Notes under the pieces: generated by a model | Seen by the model: the letters and a program-made list of their open reading frames with translations, nothing else | The model's database searches: none | What the model was told of the DNA's origin: nothing | Shown: in pieces, positions 41,694 through 51,464 of the stretch | Numbering within the stretch: the first letter of the stretch is position 1 | Layout of the letters: each line of letters begins with the position of its first letter | Program-made: the position numbers and the translations under genes | Origin: Mitsuokella jalaludinii DSM 13811 | Lineage (GTDB): Bacteria > Bacillota > Negativicutes > Selenomonadales > Selenomonadaceae | Direction: 5' to 3' | DNA: 64,000 bases | Assembly (NCBI RefSeq): GCF_000702905.1 | Contig: NZ_JNKR01000012.1 | Span: 1 to 64,000 of the forward strand

Positions 41694-42956
41694 ATGGTAA
41701 CACTCATGCTGATTGTTGGTGCTATCATCGTCTGCGGTGTCGTCTACGCGCTCGTCAAGGGCGCGGATGCGCGCATCACGCTGATTGGCTCCGGCATTCT
41801 CATGGCAGCCATCGGCGGTGTGCCGATGGCTGCACTCGATGCCTTTGCGAAGAGCATGACGAACAGCGGCTTGATTCAGGCGGTCTGCTCGGTCATGGGC
41901 TTTGCACTGGCTGTGCGCTTCACGGAATGCGATAAGCATCTGATCAATGCAATGGCCTCTGTGATTTCGCGCGTCCGTTTCTTCTTGATACCGGGCGTCG
42001 TCATCTGCACGTATCTCGTCAACATCGCACTGCCGAGTGCCGCTGGCACGGCGGCTGCGGCTGGTGCCATCTTCATCCCGCTACTCATGGCGGCTGGTGT
42101 CGGTCCTGCTCTTGCGGCTGCCGCCGTCAAATGCGGAACGTACGGCAGCATGCTGAACCCTGGCCTTGCGCACAACCCCTTTGTTGCGAAGATTGCTGGA
42201 GTCGATGTCATGGATGTCATTGGCTTTCACTACAAAGCAAACCTCGCTTCTCTGCTCGTAGCGACCATCTGCATCACGATCATCGCGCATGTGCTTAAGG
42301 AAGATAAAGGGCATGTCCCCGAGCACCTGCAGGTCGATGCGAACTTCAAGGTCAATTATCTCTACGCGCTGATGCCGGTTGTCCCGATTGTCATCCTGTT
42401 GCTCGGCTCGACGAAGATTGTGCCAATCTTCAAGATGGGCGTACCACAGGCTATGATCATCGGTGCACTCCTGACGCTCGTTGTTACGCGCACCAAGCCG
42501 AAAGCGCTCTGCGATGCTTTCTTTGAGGGCATGGGCAAGGCGTATGGCAGCATCATCGGCATCATCATTTCGGCAGGCGTCTTCGTCGCAGGCCTCACGT
42601 CGATTGGCCTTGTCAAGTGGTTCATCGATGCGATGCTCAACAATCCGGCCATCGTCAAGATCTGTGCGGCTTTTGGCCCGTTCCTGCTCGGCCTTTTGAC
42701 TGGTTCTGGCGATGCGGCTACGTTTGCCTTCAATGAAGCCATCACGCCGTATGCACCGGACTTCGGCATGTCGCAGGTCCAGATGGGCAGCATGGCGACG
42801 CTCGGCGGCACGCTGGGGCGCACGATGTCGCCAATCGCTGGCGCGACCATCATCTGCGCTGGTATCGCTGGTGTCAACCCGATGGAGATCACGAAACGCA
42901 ATGCAATCCCGATGCTCTGCGCACTGACGGTTGGCATGCTGATCCTGCTCTTCTGA
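41694..42956 (+). CDS. DcuC-family C4-dicarboxylate-type carrier
   Basis: A 420-aa membrane protein with ~12 hydrophobic segments. The features VVYALVKGADARITL near the N-terminus, IALPSAAGTAAAAGAIFIPL, TGSGDAATFAFNEA and GGTLGRTMSPIAGA are typical of DcuC anaerobic carriers. Its neighbour is an aminoacylase, so the cargo may be an acylated amino acid or dicarboxylate derived from it. The ATG at 41694 follows GAAAGGTGG; a GTG four codons upstream overlaps that site. Confidence 0.85.
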   Translation: MVTLMLIVGAIIVCGVVYALVKGADARITLIGSGILMAAIGGVPMAALDAFAKSMTNSGLIQAVCSVMGFALAVRFTECDKHLINAMASVISRVRFFLIPGVVICTYLVNIALPSAAGTAAAAGAIFIPLLMAAGVGPALAAAAVKCGTYGSMLNPGLAHNPFVAKIAGVDVMDVIGFHYKANLASLLVATICITIIAHVLKEDKGHVPEHLQVDANFKVNYLYALMPVVPIVILLLGSTKIVPIFKMGVPQAMIIGALLTLVVTRTKPKALCDAFFEGMGKAYGSIIGIIISAGVFVAGLTSIGLVKWFIDAMLNNPAIVKICAAFGPFLLGLLTGSGDAATFAFNEAITPYAPDFGMSQVQMGSMATLGGTLGRTMSPIAGATIICAGIAGVNPMEITKRNAIPMLCALTVGMLILLF

Positions 42957-42962
42957 TGAATA

Positions 42963-42990
42963 GGAGGTGCTGCTCTGCGGCACCTTTTTC
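42963..42990 (+). terminator. Intercistronic attenuator hairpin
   Basis: AGGTGC / GCACCT with a 9-base loop followed by TTTTTC, between the carrier and the amidohydrolase. It would partly uncouple the two genes. Confidence 0.6.
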
Positions 42991-43023
42991 TTGTCTTAGG
43001 GATAACGTATAGGAGGAATTACG

Positions 43024-44337
43024 ATGGACCTCAAAGAGACAATCTTGAAATTCGCCGATGATATGCAGGAGAACATGATATCCTGCCGACGTGATCTGCA
43101 CGCCCATCCGGAGCCGGGCTGGACGGAGTTCCGCACGGCGGCCAAGGTAGCCAAGACGCTTGCGGAGCTCGGCTACACGGTCAAGACGGGGGCTGATACC
43201 ATTCGTCAGGATGCTATGATGGGCGTGCCATCGGCTGAGAAACTCGCCAAGGAGCAGCAGCGCGCCATCGCAGAAGGTGCTGATCCCGACTGGGTTAAGA
43301 AAATGGACGGTGGCCGCACGGGCGTGCTCGGCGTCATGAAGTTCTCGGAGGACGGTCCTGTTGTCGCGGTTCGCTTCGACATGGATTCCAACGATGTGAC
43401 GGAGACGAGAGAGGCGGCGCACCGTGCCAATAAGGAGGGCTTTGCCTCCTGTCATGCAGGGGCGATGCATGCCTGCGGCCACGACGGCCACACGACGGTC
43501 GGCCTCGCGCTGGCCAGGCTGCTGGCCAGCCTCAAAGACCAGTTGCGCGGTACCATCAAGCTCTGCTTCCAGCCGGCAGAAGAGGGCGTGCGCGGTGCGC
43601 ATGCCATGGTCGAGAGCGGCATTGTCGATGATGTCGACTACATGCTCGGCGCGCACTTCGGTTTCAAGATGCGCAAGACGGGAACTGTTGCCTGCAACGT
43701 CACGGGCTTCCTGGCGACGAGCAAGTACGATGCCCGCTTCCAGGGTGTTCCGGCTCATGCCGGCGCTGCGCCGGAGCAGGGCAAGAACGCACTGCTGGCC
43801 GCTGCCTGTGCCACGCTCAACCTGCATGCCATCTCGCGCCATTCGGCAGGGGCTTCGCGCATCAATGTCGGCCGTCTCGATGCGGGTAGCGGCCGCAATG
43901 TCATCGGCGACAAGGCACTGCTCTGCCTTGAGACGCGCGGCGCAACGAGCGAGATCAATGCCTTCATGGAGACGGAAGCCCAGCGCATCATCAAGGCCGC
44001 GGCCATGATGTACGACGTCAAGGTCGACATCGAGAAAGTCGGCGGCGCAGCCGGCGGCAGCAACTCGCCAGAGCTTGCCGCTTTCCTGGAAGAAGAGGCG
44101 AAGAGCCTTGGCATCTTCAATGAAGTCGTCGGTGCGTGCCCGTTCGGCGCCAGCGAGGATTTCTCCTACTTCATGGAGCGCGTCCAGTCGCACGGCGGCC
44201 AGGCAGCCTACATGATGGTCGGCGCCGACCTCGCTGCCGGTCATCACGACTCCCATTTCGATTTCGATGAACGCGCTCTCGGCTACTCTCTCAAGCTCAT
44301 GGGCTGCGCCGTCTGCAAGCTGCTCTTGAGTAAGTGA
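43024..44337 (+). CDS. M20 amidohydrolase, AbgA-like (aminobenzoyl-glutamate hydrolase subunit type)
   Basis: A 437-aa metallopeptidase. Motifs are CRRDLHAHPEPGWTEFRTA, HACGHDGHTTVGLAL, FQPAEEGVRGAHAMV and ASEDFSYFM. A ~60-residue insertion after the first helix (QDAMMGVPSAEKLAKEQQRA) matches the AbgA group, which with AbgB cleaves p-aminobenzoyl-glutamate. AbgB is not present, so another N-acyl amino acid is possible. The ribosome site ATAGGAGGAATT is strong. It is probably transcribed with the carrier 67 bases upstream. Confidence 0.87.
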   Translation: MDLKETILKFADDMQENMISCRRDLHAHPEPGWTEFRTAAKVAKTLAELGYTVKTGADTIRQDAMMGVPSAEKLAKEQQRAIAEGADPDWVKKMDGGRTGVLGVMKFSEDGPVVAVRFDMDSNDVTETREAAHRANKEGFASCHAGAMHACGHDGHTTVGLALARLLASLKDQLRGTIKLCFQPAEEGVRGAHAMVESGIVDDVDYMLGAHFGFKMRKTGTVACNVTGFLATSKYDARFQGVPAHAGAAPEQGKNALLAAACATLNLHAISRHSAGASRINVGRLDAGSGRNVIGDKALLCLETRGATSEINAFMETEAQRIIKAAAMMYDVKVDIEKVGGAAGGSNSPELAAFLEEEAKSLGIFNEVVGACPFGASEDFSYFMERVQSHGGQAAYMMVGADLAAGHHDSHFDFDERALGYSLKLMGCAVCKLLLSK

Positions 44338-44368
44338 TTGGCATCTCGTCCAAGCCAAATCGCCACAC

Positions 44369-44412
44369 AAAACGTCCGGTACCGTGAAATGTCTGATGCC
44401 GGACGTTTTTTC
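44369..44412 (+). terminator. Terminator after the AbgA-like gene
   Basis: AAAACGTCCGG(T) / (G)CCGGACGTTTTTT stem with a loop of ~17 bases and a T-run. Confidence 0.85.
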
Positions 44413-44518
44413 GTTTTTTATGGATCGATTCGTCCCTGTGCGAAAGGCGATGGCAAAACGTGTCGGTCTATGCTACAATGGGCGTGTTTACTGTGTTTAC
44501 AGAAAGGGAGAGGATTGC

Positions 44519-45673
44519 GTGATACAAGAATATGAAAAACCTGGCCTGGCGGAACAGCATGCGACGCGGGCTATCTTTTTTGTCGGGGGGTTCGGTGCGG
44601 CCTCGTGGGCGCCTCTGGTGCCACTTTTGAAGGCGCGGCTCGGCATTGCGGAGGATGTGCTCGGCATGCTGCTCTTATGCATCGGCATTGGCTCGCTCCT
44701 GACGATGCCGCTCTCGGGCGCGGCGGCGGTGCGGCTCGGCTGCCGCAGGGTGCTGACCGCTGCGGGGCTCGTCTATGGCGCGCTGCTGCTCGCGCTCTGC
44801 ACGGTGTCCTCATTCCAGCTGGCCATACCGCTATTGCTGATCTTCGGTGCGACTATGGGCTGCATCGACGTCGTCGTCAACATCCAGGCGGTCATCGTCG
44901 AGAAAGCGGCGGGGCGACGCCTCATGAGCGGCATGCACGCGCTCTGGAGTGTCGGCGGTTTTGCTGGCGCGGGGCTCTTCGGCATCTGGGTCGGTACGTT
45001 CTCACTGACGCCTCTTGCCTCGACGGGGATTGCGGCCGCCGTCATGGTGCTCGTGACGCTCACGGCCTCGCGCCATCTGCTGCCGTACGGCGGCGATGCT
45101 GGCGGTAAGCTCCTCGCCCTGCCGAAGGGCATCGTGACGTTCGTCGGCATCATCGCCTGCATCGCCTTTCTCGTCGAGGGCGCCATCATGGACTGGGGCG
45201 GTGTCTTCCTCACGACGGTCCGCCACTTTGACATGGCGCTGGCGGGCACGGGCTTTACCGTCTTTTCGGCAGCCATGCTGACCATGCGCCTGCTCGGCGA
45301 CTGGACGGTGCAGAAGCTCGGCCAGGAGCGCGTCGTCATCGGCGGCAGCCTGCTCGCCGTCGCGGGCTTCCTGTTCATCATCTTTGCGCCGACCGTCGTC
45401 CTGCTCTACCTCGGCTTCTTCTTCATCGGCGTCGGCTGTGCCAATGTCGTGCCCGTCTTCTTCTCGTTGCTCGGCAAACAGCACGTCATGCCCATCAGCC
45501 TCGCTGTGCCAGCTGTCAGTACGCTCGGCTACCTCGGCATCCTCATGGGGCCTGCCGCCATCGGCTTTATCGCCCACCAGACGAGCCTCTACGCTGCCTT
45601 CACGCTGCTCGCCACACTCGTCTTGCTGCAGGCCGTCATCGCGGCCTACGTCTACCGCCATATCGTAGAGTAA
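44519..45673 (+). CDS. MFS transporter, YbjJ-like
   Basis: A 384-aa membrane protein with ~12 helices. It resembles the YbjJ group: FFVGGFGAASWAPLVPLLKARLG at the start of helix 1, GSLLTMPLSGAAAVRLGCRRV (motif A region) and MSGMHALWSVGGFAGAGLFG in the middle. Substrate is unknown. The GTG at 44519 is taken as start because GAAAGGGAGAGGATT precedes it; the frame upstream to 44384 runs back into the terminator. TACAAT near 44473 may be its -10. Confidence 0.82.
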   Translation: MIQEYEKPGLAEQHATRAIFFVGGFGAASWAPLVPLLKARLGIAEDVLGMLLLCIGIGSLLTMPLSGAAAVRLGCRRVLTAAGLVYGALLLALCTVSSFQLAIPLLLIFGATMGCIDVVVNIQAVIVEKAAGRRLMSGMHALWSVGGFAGAGLFGIWVGTFSLTPLASTGIAAAVMVLVTLTASRHLLPYGGDAGGKLLALPKGIVTFVGIIACIAFLVEGAIMDWGGVFLTTVRHFDMALAGTGFTVFSAAMLTMRLLGDWTVQKLGQERVVIGGSLLAVAGFLFIIFAPTVVLLYLGFFFIGVGCANVVPVFFSLLGKQHVMPISLAVPAVSTLGYLGILMGPAAIGFIAHQTSLYAAFTLLATLVLLQAVIAAYVYRHIVE

Positions 45674-45696
45674 GGGGTTCCGTCGGAAAAATGCAC

Positions 45697-45726
45697 AAAA
45701 AAAGCGCTCGCATGAGCGCTTTTTTC
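45697..45726. terminator. Bidirectional terminator
   Basis: AAAAAAAGCGCTC / GAGCGCTTTTTT with a 4-base loop between convergent genes. Confidence 0.9.
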
Positions 45727-45735
45727 GTGTCATCC

Positions 45736-46392
45736 TCACAACTTCTGTGCATCCAGGATCAATTGCTTGCCCAATTCATACGCTTTTTCTGCCACTTCAG
45801 CACTGTGCTTCTCATGGTAGTCGCGCTTCTCTTCTTCGGAGAAAATCGAGGACTCGTACTTGCTGTAATCCTTGAACTGCAGCGTGTTGAAATCGTAGAA
45901 CAGGTAGGGCTTTGCGCCGAGGATACCGGCTGCTGCCCATTCGTAAGCGGCCAGGCTGTCCTTCAGGTGGAATGCGTCTGCCTGTTCTTCCGTCGCATTC
46001 ATCGTGTAGAGGAACGCAGAGGGGATGGTCTTCCCGAGTACCGAAGGGATTTCCCTGCTGTAGATGTACTGCGAGAAGAAGAAGCGCTCGAGGAACGCCT
46101 GCATGCCCGATGTCAGATTCATGAAGTAGATCGGAGACCCGAACAGCAGGGCATCTGCCTGCTTGGCGCGCTCCAGCACCGCTGTGAGATCGTCCTTGAC
46201 GATGCAGACACCGTGCTCCTTGTCCTTGCGCTTGCAGTAGAAACAGCTCAGACATCCCTTGTACTTCAGCGGGTAGAGGTCGATATACTCCGTCTCGGCT
46301 CCAAGCGAAGCGGCCCCTTCCAATGCCTTGTGCAGCAGTCGCGCCGTATTCTCCGCACGGCGCGGGCTTCCATTGATCGCCATGATTTTCAT
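45736..46392 (-). CDS. Flavodoxin-fold NAD(P)H-dependent FMN reductase
   Basis: A 218-aa flavoprotein of the multimeric flavodoxin (WrbA/iron-sulfur flavoprotein-like) group. INGSPRRAENTARLL is the FMN phosphate loop; KGCLSCFYCKRK carries a cysteine pair where iron-sulfur flavoproteins have their cluster, though with fewer cysteines; LFGSPIYFMNLTSGMQAFLER is the conserved second flavin loop. Electron acceptor unknown. TAGGAGGAATATTC precedes the start. It stands alone. Confidence 0.87.
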   Translation of the reverse strand: MKIMAINGSPRRAENTARLLHKALEGAASLGAETEYIDLYPLKYKGCLSCFYCKRKDKEHGVCIVKDDLTAVLERAKQADALLFGSPIYFMNLTSGMQAFLERFFFSQYIYSREIPSVLGKTIPSAFLYTMNATEEQADAFHLKDSLAAYEWAAAGILGAKPYLFYDFNTLQFKDYSKYESSIFSEEEKRDYHEKHSAEVAEKAYELGKQLILDAQKL

Positions 46393-46476
46393 GAATATTC
46401 CTCCTAGATATCACATAATTTATTGAAGCAAAATCTCCCGACCTTAGCCATGAGGCGTGTCAAAAGCGTCAGGTCG

Positions 46477-47595
46477 TCAGACCTTGCTTGTCGGCCTGAT
46501 GTTCACCAGCACGATCTCCGGCGCCGGGCCGAGGCGGAAGAGTTGGCCCCAGGCGCCGTAGCCGCTCGAGACGATGGCGAGCAGGTGGCCGAAGCGCTTT
46601 GCGCCGTAATCGAGGGCGAAGATGCGCCTGGTCACGAACCGGTTGGGCCAGAACTGTCCGGCATGCGTATGGCCTGCGAAGTAGAGGTCCATGCCGCGTG
46701 AGGCGGCCTGCTCGATGCGCAGTGGCTCGTGCTCCATCGCAATCGTGAAGGCGTCGGGCTCTGCCTGCGGGAACTGGGCGTGCGGGGCAATCATGTAGTC
46801 TTCCATGCCCACGAGCGATACACCGGCGACAAGATGCACCGTGCCGCCGCGCAGGCAGCGCACGCCGTTCTGTTTCAGGCGCTTCTGCTCCTTGCCGAGG
46901 TTCATCCCGTACGTGTCGTGGTTGCCGAAGACCGCATAGACGCCCCAGGGGGCCTTTAGTCCCGCAAATCCCTTGAAGCTCTTGTCGCGCAGCACATAGC
47001 CGAGGTTGCCGTCGATGATATCGCCGCCGAAAAGGATGAGGTCGGGCTGCAGATTCATCATGTCGCGGCGCAGCTCTGCCGCAAACGAACGGCCCAGCAC
47101 GGCTCCGAGGTGGATATCACTGGCAAATGCCACCGAGAACGCCCGCTCGATGGGCTTTTCGGTCTCCATCTCGATGCGGCGCACCACCGGATGGCGTGCG
47201 CGCCAGCTGCCGACTGCGAGCAAGGCCGCCAGTCCCAGTAGGGAGGCCTGGCCGTAATAGACGGCAAAGACGGTATGCCACCAGTCAAGACCAAAGCCGA
47301 ATGGCTGTGCAAGGCAGACGAGCCAGACGATAAAGGTAGGCAGCAACAGGAGCGTCATGTAGTAGCCGTAGATGAACCAGTAGCCGCCAATTCTCGCCAA
47401 CAGCCGCGTCACGCGCAGCGGCAGGTGATTCCCGAGGATGTTCGGTATGAGATAGATAAACGGCAGCAGCAAAAAAATCAGGAGCAGCCCGTGCTCCGGG
47501 ACGGGCAGTGCCCAGCGCAAGAGCAGCCACTGCCCCAGCCCTGAGAGCTCGCCGAGGCCCCATAGGATCCAATAGAAAGTGTAGCGGTGTTTCAC
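46477..47595 (-). CDS. Membrane metallophosphoesterase (YkuE/YaeI-like)
   Basis: A 372-aa protein. Four hydrophobic segments (~8-145) anchor it, and the calcineurin-type phosphoesterase domain (~155-372) shows FASDIHLGA, LFGGDIIDG, VFGNHDTYG, MEHEPL and FAGHTHAGQFWPNR, giving a full two-metal site. Related proteins act on lipid phosphates such as UDP-diacylglucosamine or on unknown phosphodiesters. The start is GTG at 47595 (a TTG precedes it) behind GGGGGAAC. Confidence 0.85.
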   Translation of the reverse strand: MKHRYTFYWILWGLGELSGLGQWLLLRWALPVPEHGLLLIFLLLPFIYLIPNILGNHLPLRVTRLLARIGGYWFIYGYYMTLLLLPTFIVWLVCLAQPFGFGLDWWHTVFAVYYGQASLLGLAALLAVGSWRARHPVVRRIEMETEKPIERAFSVAFASDIHLGAVLGRSFAAELRRDMMNLQPDLILFGGDIIDGNLGYVLRDKSFKGFAGLKAPWGVYAVFGNHDTYGMNLGKEQKRLKQNGVRCLRGGTVHLVAGVSLVGMEDYMIAPHAQFPQAEPDAFTIAMEHEPLRIEQAASRGMDLYFAGHTHAGQFWPNRFVTRRIFALDYGAKRFGHLLAIVSSGYGAWGQLFRLGPAPEIVLVNIRPTSKV

Positions 47596-47711
47596 CAAAG
47601 TTCCCCCGTTCTTGTTTCCCTTTATCTAAATTTAATTCGACGAAGTGCGGCAAAGTCCTGCTGACCGTTCACGCAGATAGATTTCCTTTTCGATTCGCCA
47701 TCTTCCTGATC

Positions 47712-47733
47712 AAAAAGTCCAGTGCTGACTTTT
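47712..47733. repeat. Degraded copy of the AGTCCAGC palindrome family
   Basis: AAAAAGTCCAGTGCTGACTTTT lacks one base of the right arm. It lies in the 260-bp gap between divergent genes, which otherwise shows no coding signal. Confidence 0.55.
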
Positions 47734-47854
47734 GCACAAGCTGACTCACCTGCAGTGATTGACATTGCAGGAAAACTAGCGGTGGAAGCAGAATCTATAC
47801 CTAGTATCTAGTACTTAGACCAATGACCATCTGATTCACTTGGGGGTGTAGAAG

Positions 47855-50707
47855 ATGTTTTGCATGAACTGCGGCACGAGGCTGCCGGATCACGCTAGAT
47901 TCTGTTTCAACTGTGGAGCCAAGGTCCCGGAAGGGCCGGATGATGGGACTGCTGCTGACGAAGGGCAGGCACCTGTAACATGGCCGAAGGATGAACCGCT
48001 CACAGATATCCCCGGCAGCCATTTCACGCTTCTCGGAAAATACGAAGTGGAGCTGCCGCGGGCCACGGCCATCTACAACCAGCTCTGGGCGCCGTTCAAT
48101 CGGGAGGGGACGCGGATTGCGCTGCTCGCCCGATATGAGATCCGCAAGCATCTGAAGGAGCATGCGGTGGAGAATCCCGTGGAGTTCTCAGCCCAGGTGC
48201 TCGCGTACTGCATGACCGTCTGCGACCCGCTTTTCGAGAAGGCCGTGGAGCTCCTGATCGACCGCGGCATCGACTATGTGACGAAGAAGGACCTCTGGGA
48301 CAGGCTCGACGATTCCGCCACGTCGACGGACCTTGTCAAGGCCATGCTGGCAGACAAGGCGGCCATTGAGGACTATGAAAAGGACTTGGCGGTGGAGAGG
48401 CAGGCCGACAAGGCGAGCTGGCGTGGCGGCGGCTTCGGTATCACGGGGGCTATCACGGGCACCATCAAGGCGTCGATGATGAACACGGCGCAAGATGCTC
48501 TGAGCGCACTCGGGCGCAGCATCACAGGCAATTCCTATTCCGACCGTCTCGAGCGCTTCATCCAGGACAGGAGTGCCAAGCGGAATTATCCGGCCATGGC
48601 CCGCGATTTCATCAATTCGGTCTGCCGGTTCGACCTGTTCAACGAGGTCTATCAACTGTTGGCGGAAGAAGGCCGCGTGCCGAAGGTGTCGTTTGAGACG
48701 AGCAAGGCAGACAGTCGGCGGAAGAACCTGCTGGAACGGTACGCCAGCGGCAAGCTTGAAAAAGAAGAGGTGCTCAGAGGTCTTTGCAGCTGCCTGGAGA
48801 TAACCGGTGAGACGCAGTCGGTCTATGAGGCGCTGTTGGAGCTGGAGCCATCTGCCGCAAGGGATGTGTTCCATATCGCAGCGTCCGAAGGTGAGGAGCT
48901 CGAACTGGCCAAGTCGGTCTGGCAGACGTATGAGATTGACAAGAAAGTCGGACAGGATTTCCATTTCCCTGACTGGATGCCGAACTTCCTTTCCCGTCCT
49001 TTTTATGTGGTGGCAGGGCCAGCCATGCTGATGGCTCTGCTGATTGAGCTCCGCGACTTGCCTCAGATGTTCCGCAAGGAGGGAACGGCTCCTATGTACA
49101 TCGCCCTGACGGCTGGCACGTATTGGATCCCGGCAGATGCCAACGATGTGAGCTTTTGGGGGATGGACCGCGAGGTAGAGCTGACTCTCGACCATCCAGG
49201 AGATACCGACTGGATTGGTCATGGCGTCCACTTTCATCTGGTGCAGTTTAGAGGTAACGCAGCGGCATGGTCTAAAGAGCTCCGCGAGAAGAAGCTCCAA
49301 GAGGCAGAGGCTTTGCTAGGCGCCAGAGACAAAGCGCGCGCCTTATCTGCCTTTCTGCTTGCCGCAGAGATGGGCAGTGCCGAAGCGGCCTGGCAGGCAG
49401 GAATCCTGCAGGCGAAAGACGGCCAGCAGGAAGAAGCGCAGTGGTCTTCTGTGGAAGCCGCTGTGCTGGGCAAGAAGGAAGCGGCCTGGGTGCTGTACCA
49501 ATATCTGAAGAAAAAACAGAATGAACAGTGTGCTGCTTACCGGAGATTGGCTGCCAAGGACGCGCAGGCGCTAGTAGATGCGGGAAAGTACGACGAGGCC
49601 TTGGCCTGGTACGAGACGTTGGTCGCAGAAGACGACGGCACGGCCTGCCTCTATCTGGGCCAGATGGCCGAGCAGGGCAAGGGCATGGAAAAAGACGAGG
49701 CCAAGGCCATGGACTGGTACGAGAAAGCCAAGGCCTATGGCTGCGAAGAAGCAGGGCAGGCCCTCGGAGCGCTGGCCTTTGCCTGGGGCCAAGCGCTGGA
49801 AGAAAAGGCCAAGGCAGAAATGGGACCGCAGGCTAGGACAGACTGGCAGCAGACCTGGCACGATTACCAGCGCGCCTTGGCGGAGGACTATCCGGGAGCT
49901 GCGGAGAAGATCCGCGCATTGGGACTCCAGCTCGGCAAGGAAATGGAGGACGAGGGTCAGGATGCAGAGGCATTGGCCTACTATCAAGCGGCCCTGGATC
50001 TCGGCAGCCAGGATGCACTGCTCCGTGCAGCCCGGCTCTGCGTCGACCCGCGAAGCGAGGCATTCGACTTCACGGAGGCTTGGCAGCTCTATCGGAAGGC
50101 CGCACAGAATGCGGAGGATACAGATGCCGTCAGCGACGAGTGGAACAGCCGCAAGGCACTCGTGCCCCTGGATGTACGAGTGGCCTGCCTGAGAGGCGTC
50201 GCGGCAGACAAGATGGCGGATGCCGTCTACTATTATTGGGGGGAAAAGCTGTCCAATCCGTTGGACAATGCCATGAAGTCCTACGGCGCACGAGCAGGCG
50301 TCACGCCAGAACAGGTGGTGCTGCTCTGCGATTCCACCCATTCCCTCTTCTGGGGCAAGGGCGAGGAAGGCTTCCTGATTACCGAGGACGGCCAGCTCAT
50401 CTGCTCACTCGGGACCAAGATCTCCTTGGATGCGCTGGGGCCCTTGGAATACCGCGAGGAGGAACTCGTGGCGACCACCTCCGGCACCGTGCTGGCCCGC
50501 TTCAAAGGGGAGTCGGATGAAGACCCGACGTTCTGCGACCTCCTCAATGAGATCGTCCTGCTTCGCCATCCGCAAGGACAGGAACAAGAGGCCTCAGCCC
50601 AGCAGCCCACATCCTTCTGCCCGCAGTGCGGAGCCCCTGCCGATCCCGGTGCCCGCTTTTGCGGCCAGTGCGGCAGCCCCCTGCCGTTCACAAAATCAAA
50701 ATCGTAA
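47855..50707 (+). CDS. Large zinc-ribbon / Sel1-repeat protein with ribbons at both ends
   Basis: A 950-aa protein. A double-CxxC zinc ribbon opens it (CMNCGTRLPDHARFCFNCG, residues 3-21) and a second one closes it (CPQCGAPADPGARFCGQCG, near 925-943). Residues ~470-770 contain Sel1/TPR-type repeats (CLYLGQMAEQGKGMEKDEAK, AMDWYEKAKAYG, AEDYPGAAEKIRALG). Residues ~100-460 and 780-900 are not recognised. No signal peptide or TM segment is obvious, so it is probably a cytosolic scaffold. GGGGGTGTAG precedes the ATG. The next gene, a long Flp-type pilin, starts 87 bases later and could be co-transcribed. The function is unknown. Confidence 0.75.
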   Translation: MFCMNCGTRLPDHARFCFNCGAKVPEGPDDGTAADEGQAPVTWPKDEPLTDIPGSHFTLLGKYEVELPRATAIYNQLWAPFNREGTRIALLARYEIRKHLKEHAVENPVEFSAQVLAYCMTVCDPLFEKAVELLIDRGIDYVTKKDLWDRLDDSATSTDLVKAMLADKAAIEDYEKDLAVERQADKASWRGGGFGITGAITGTIKASMMNTAQDALSALGRSITGNSYSDRLERFIQDRSAKRNYPAMARDFINSVCRFDLFNEVYQLLAEEGRVPKVSFETSKADSRRKNLLERYASGKLEKEEVLRGLCSCLEITGETQSVYEALLELEPSAARDVFHIAASEGEELELAKSVWQTYEIDKKVGQDFHFPDWMPNFLSRPFYVVAGPAMLMALLIELRDLPQMFRKEGTAPMYIALTAGTYWIPADANDVSFWGMDREVELTLDHPGDTDWIGHGVHFHLVQFRGNAAAWSKELREKKLQEAEALLGARDKARALSAFLLAAEMGSAEAAWQAGILQAKDGQQEEAQWSSVEAAVLGKKEAAWVLYQYLKKKQNEQCAAYRRLAAKDAQALVDAGKYDEALAWYETLVAEDDGTACLYLGQMAEQGKGMEKDEAKAMDWYEKAKAYGCEEAGQALGALAFAWGQALEEKAKAEMGPQARTDWQQTWHDYQRALAEDYPGAAEKIRALGLQLGKEMEDEGQDAEALAYYQAALDLGSQDALLRAARLCVDPRSEAFDFTEAWQLYRKAAQNAEDTDAVSDEWNSRKALVPLDVRVACLRGVAADKMADAVYYYWGEKLSNPLDNAMKSYGARAGVTPEQVVLLCDSTHSLFWGKGEEGFLITEDGQLICSLGTKISLDALGPLEYREEELVATTSGTVLARFKGESDEDPTFCDLLNEIVLLRHPQGQEQEASAQQPTSFCPQCGAPADPGARFCGQCGSPLPFTKSKS

Positions 50708-50793
50708 TCTTTATGCGGTAAAGGTAAAAATTAAGGCTCTGCAAACTGCATAATATGATAAAATAAAGGAAATGGAATTGGAGATGAAAACAG

Positions 50794-51414
50794 ATGGGGA
50801 GACAAAAAGGACAGGGTATTGTTGAATATGCGTTGATACTGGCCTTCGTTGTGGGCATTGGAGGTGTGCTCTTTGCCAACGGGAACTTGGCTGACTCCAT
50901 CCGCTCTGTTTTCAGCAATGTCAACACCCTGATTGAAGAGGCGTCGAAGCCGCCTCTTGCGGCGGCCACTACAGCAAAGGACATCATTGAACGGCTCAGG
51001 CAGGGGCGGTATGACGGATTGGCTGATGAGCTGCAGGGGAAACCGAGCAAAACTTTGGAAATTACCTCAGACAGCGAAAAAGGACAAGAATTGGCCAAGA
51101 AGCTGAATATCAAGACCAAACCGGGAGATGCCTGGTTTGTCAGGGTCACTACCCATGGTCACACGGTGTTCACTTATTATTCGGCAGATGCTAATGGTGG
51201 TCAGACTTACGGTGAATTGAAAGAGATGTACAATAGTAATCCAAGTAATTATTACACGAAGGATAAGGGAAATGCTCATCCAGTTAAGATTGATGAGGGA
51301 AACTATAATGGTACCGGATCAGGACGCTACTATTCTAACGTTCCAGGCTACGTGGGCCCCTCTCCAGATGGAAATGGGATGATCATCGACCCCACCCCAA
51401 CAAACAAGCTGTAA
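50794..51414 (+). CDS. Flp/Tad-type prepilin-like protein with long C-terminal domain
   Basis: A 206-aa protein. The N-terminus MGRQKGQG-IVEYALILAFVV is a class III (Flp) prepilin signal: a short basic leader, a Gly before the predicted cleavage site, and Glu at +4 followed by Tyr, then a hydrophobic helix (~9-28). Flp pilins are normally 50-80 residues; here ~160 polar residues follow, rich in Gly, Asn, Ser and Tyr towards the end (GNYNGTGSGRYYSNVPGY). No prepilin peptidase or Tad ATPase is in the window, so the machinery must be elsewhere. It could be a minor pilin (TadE-like function) or surface pseudopilin. A terminator follows. Confidence 0.7.
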   Translation: MGRQKGQGIVEYALILAFVVGIGGVLFANGNLADSIRSVFSNVNTLIEEASKPPLAAATTAKDIIERLRQGRYDGLADELQGKPSKTLEITSDSEKGQELAKKLNIKTKPGDAWFVRVTTHGHTVFTYYSADANGGQTYGELKEMYNSNPSNYYTKDKGNAHPVKIDEGNYNGTGSGRYYSNVPGYVGPSPDGNGMIIDPTPTNKL

Positions 51415-51464
51415 ACAGTCTTCAGATGAAAGATAAACTCTGCGGTGGACTCCTAGGACAGGAA

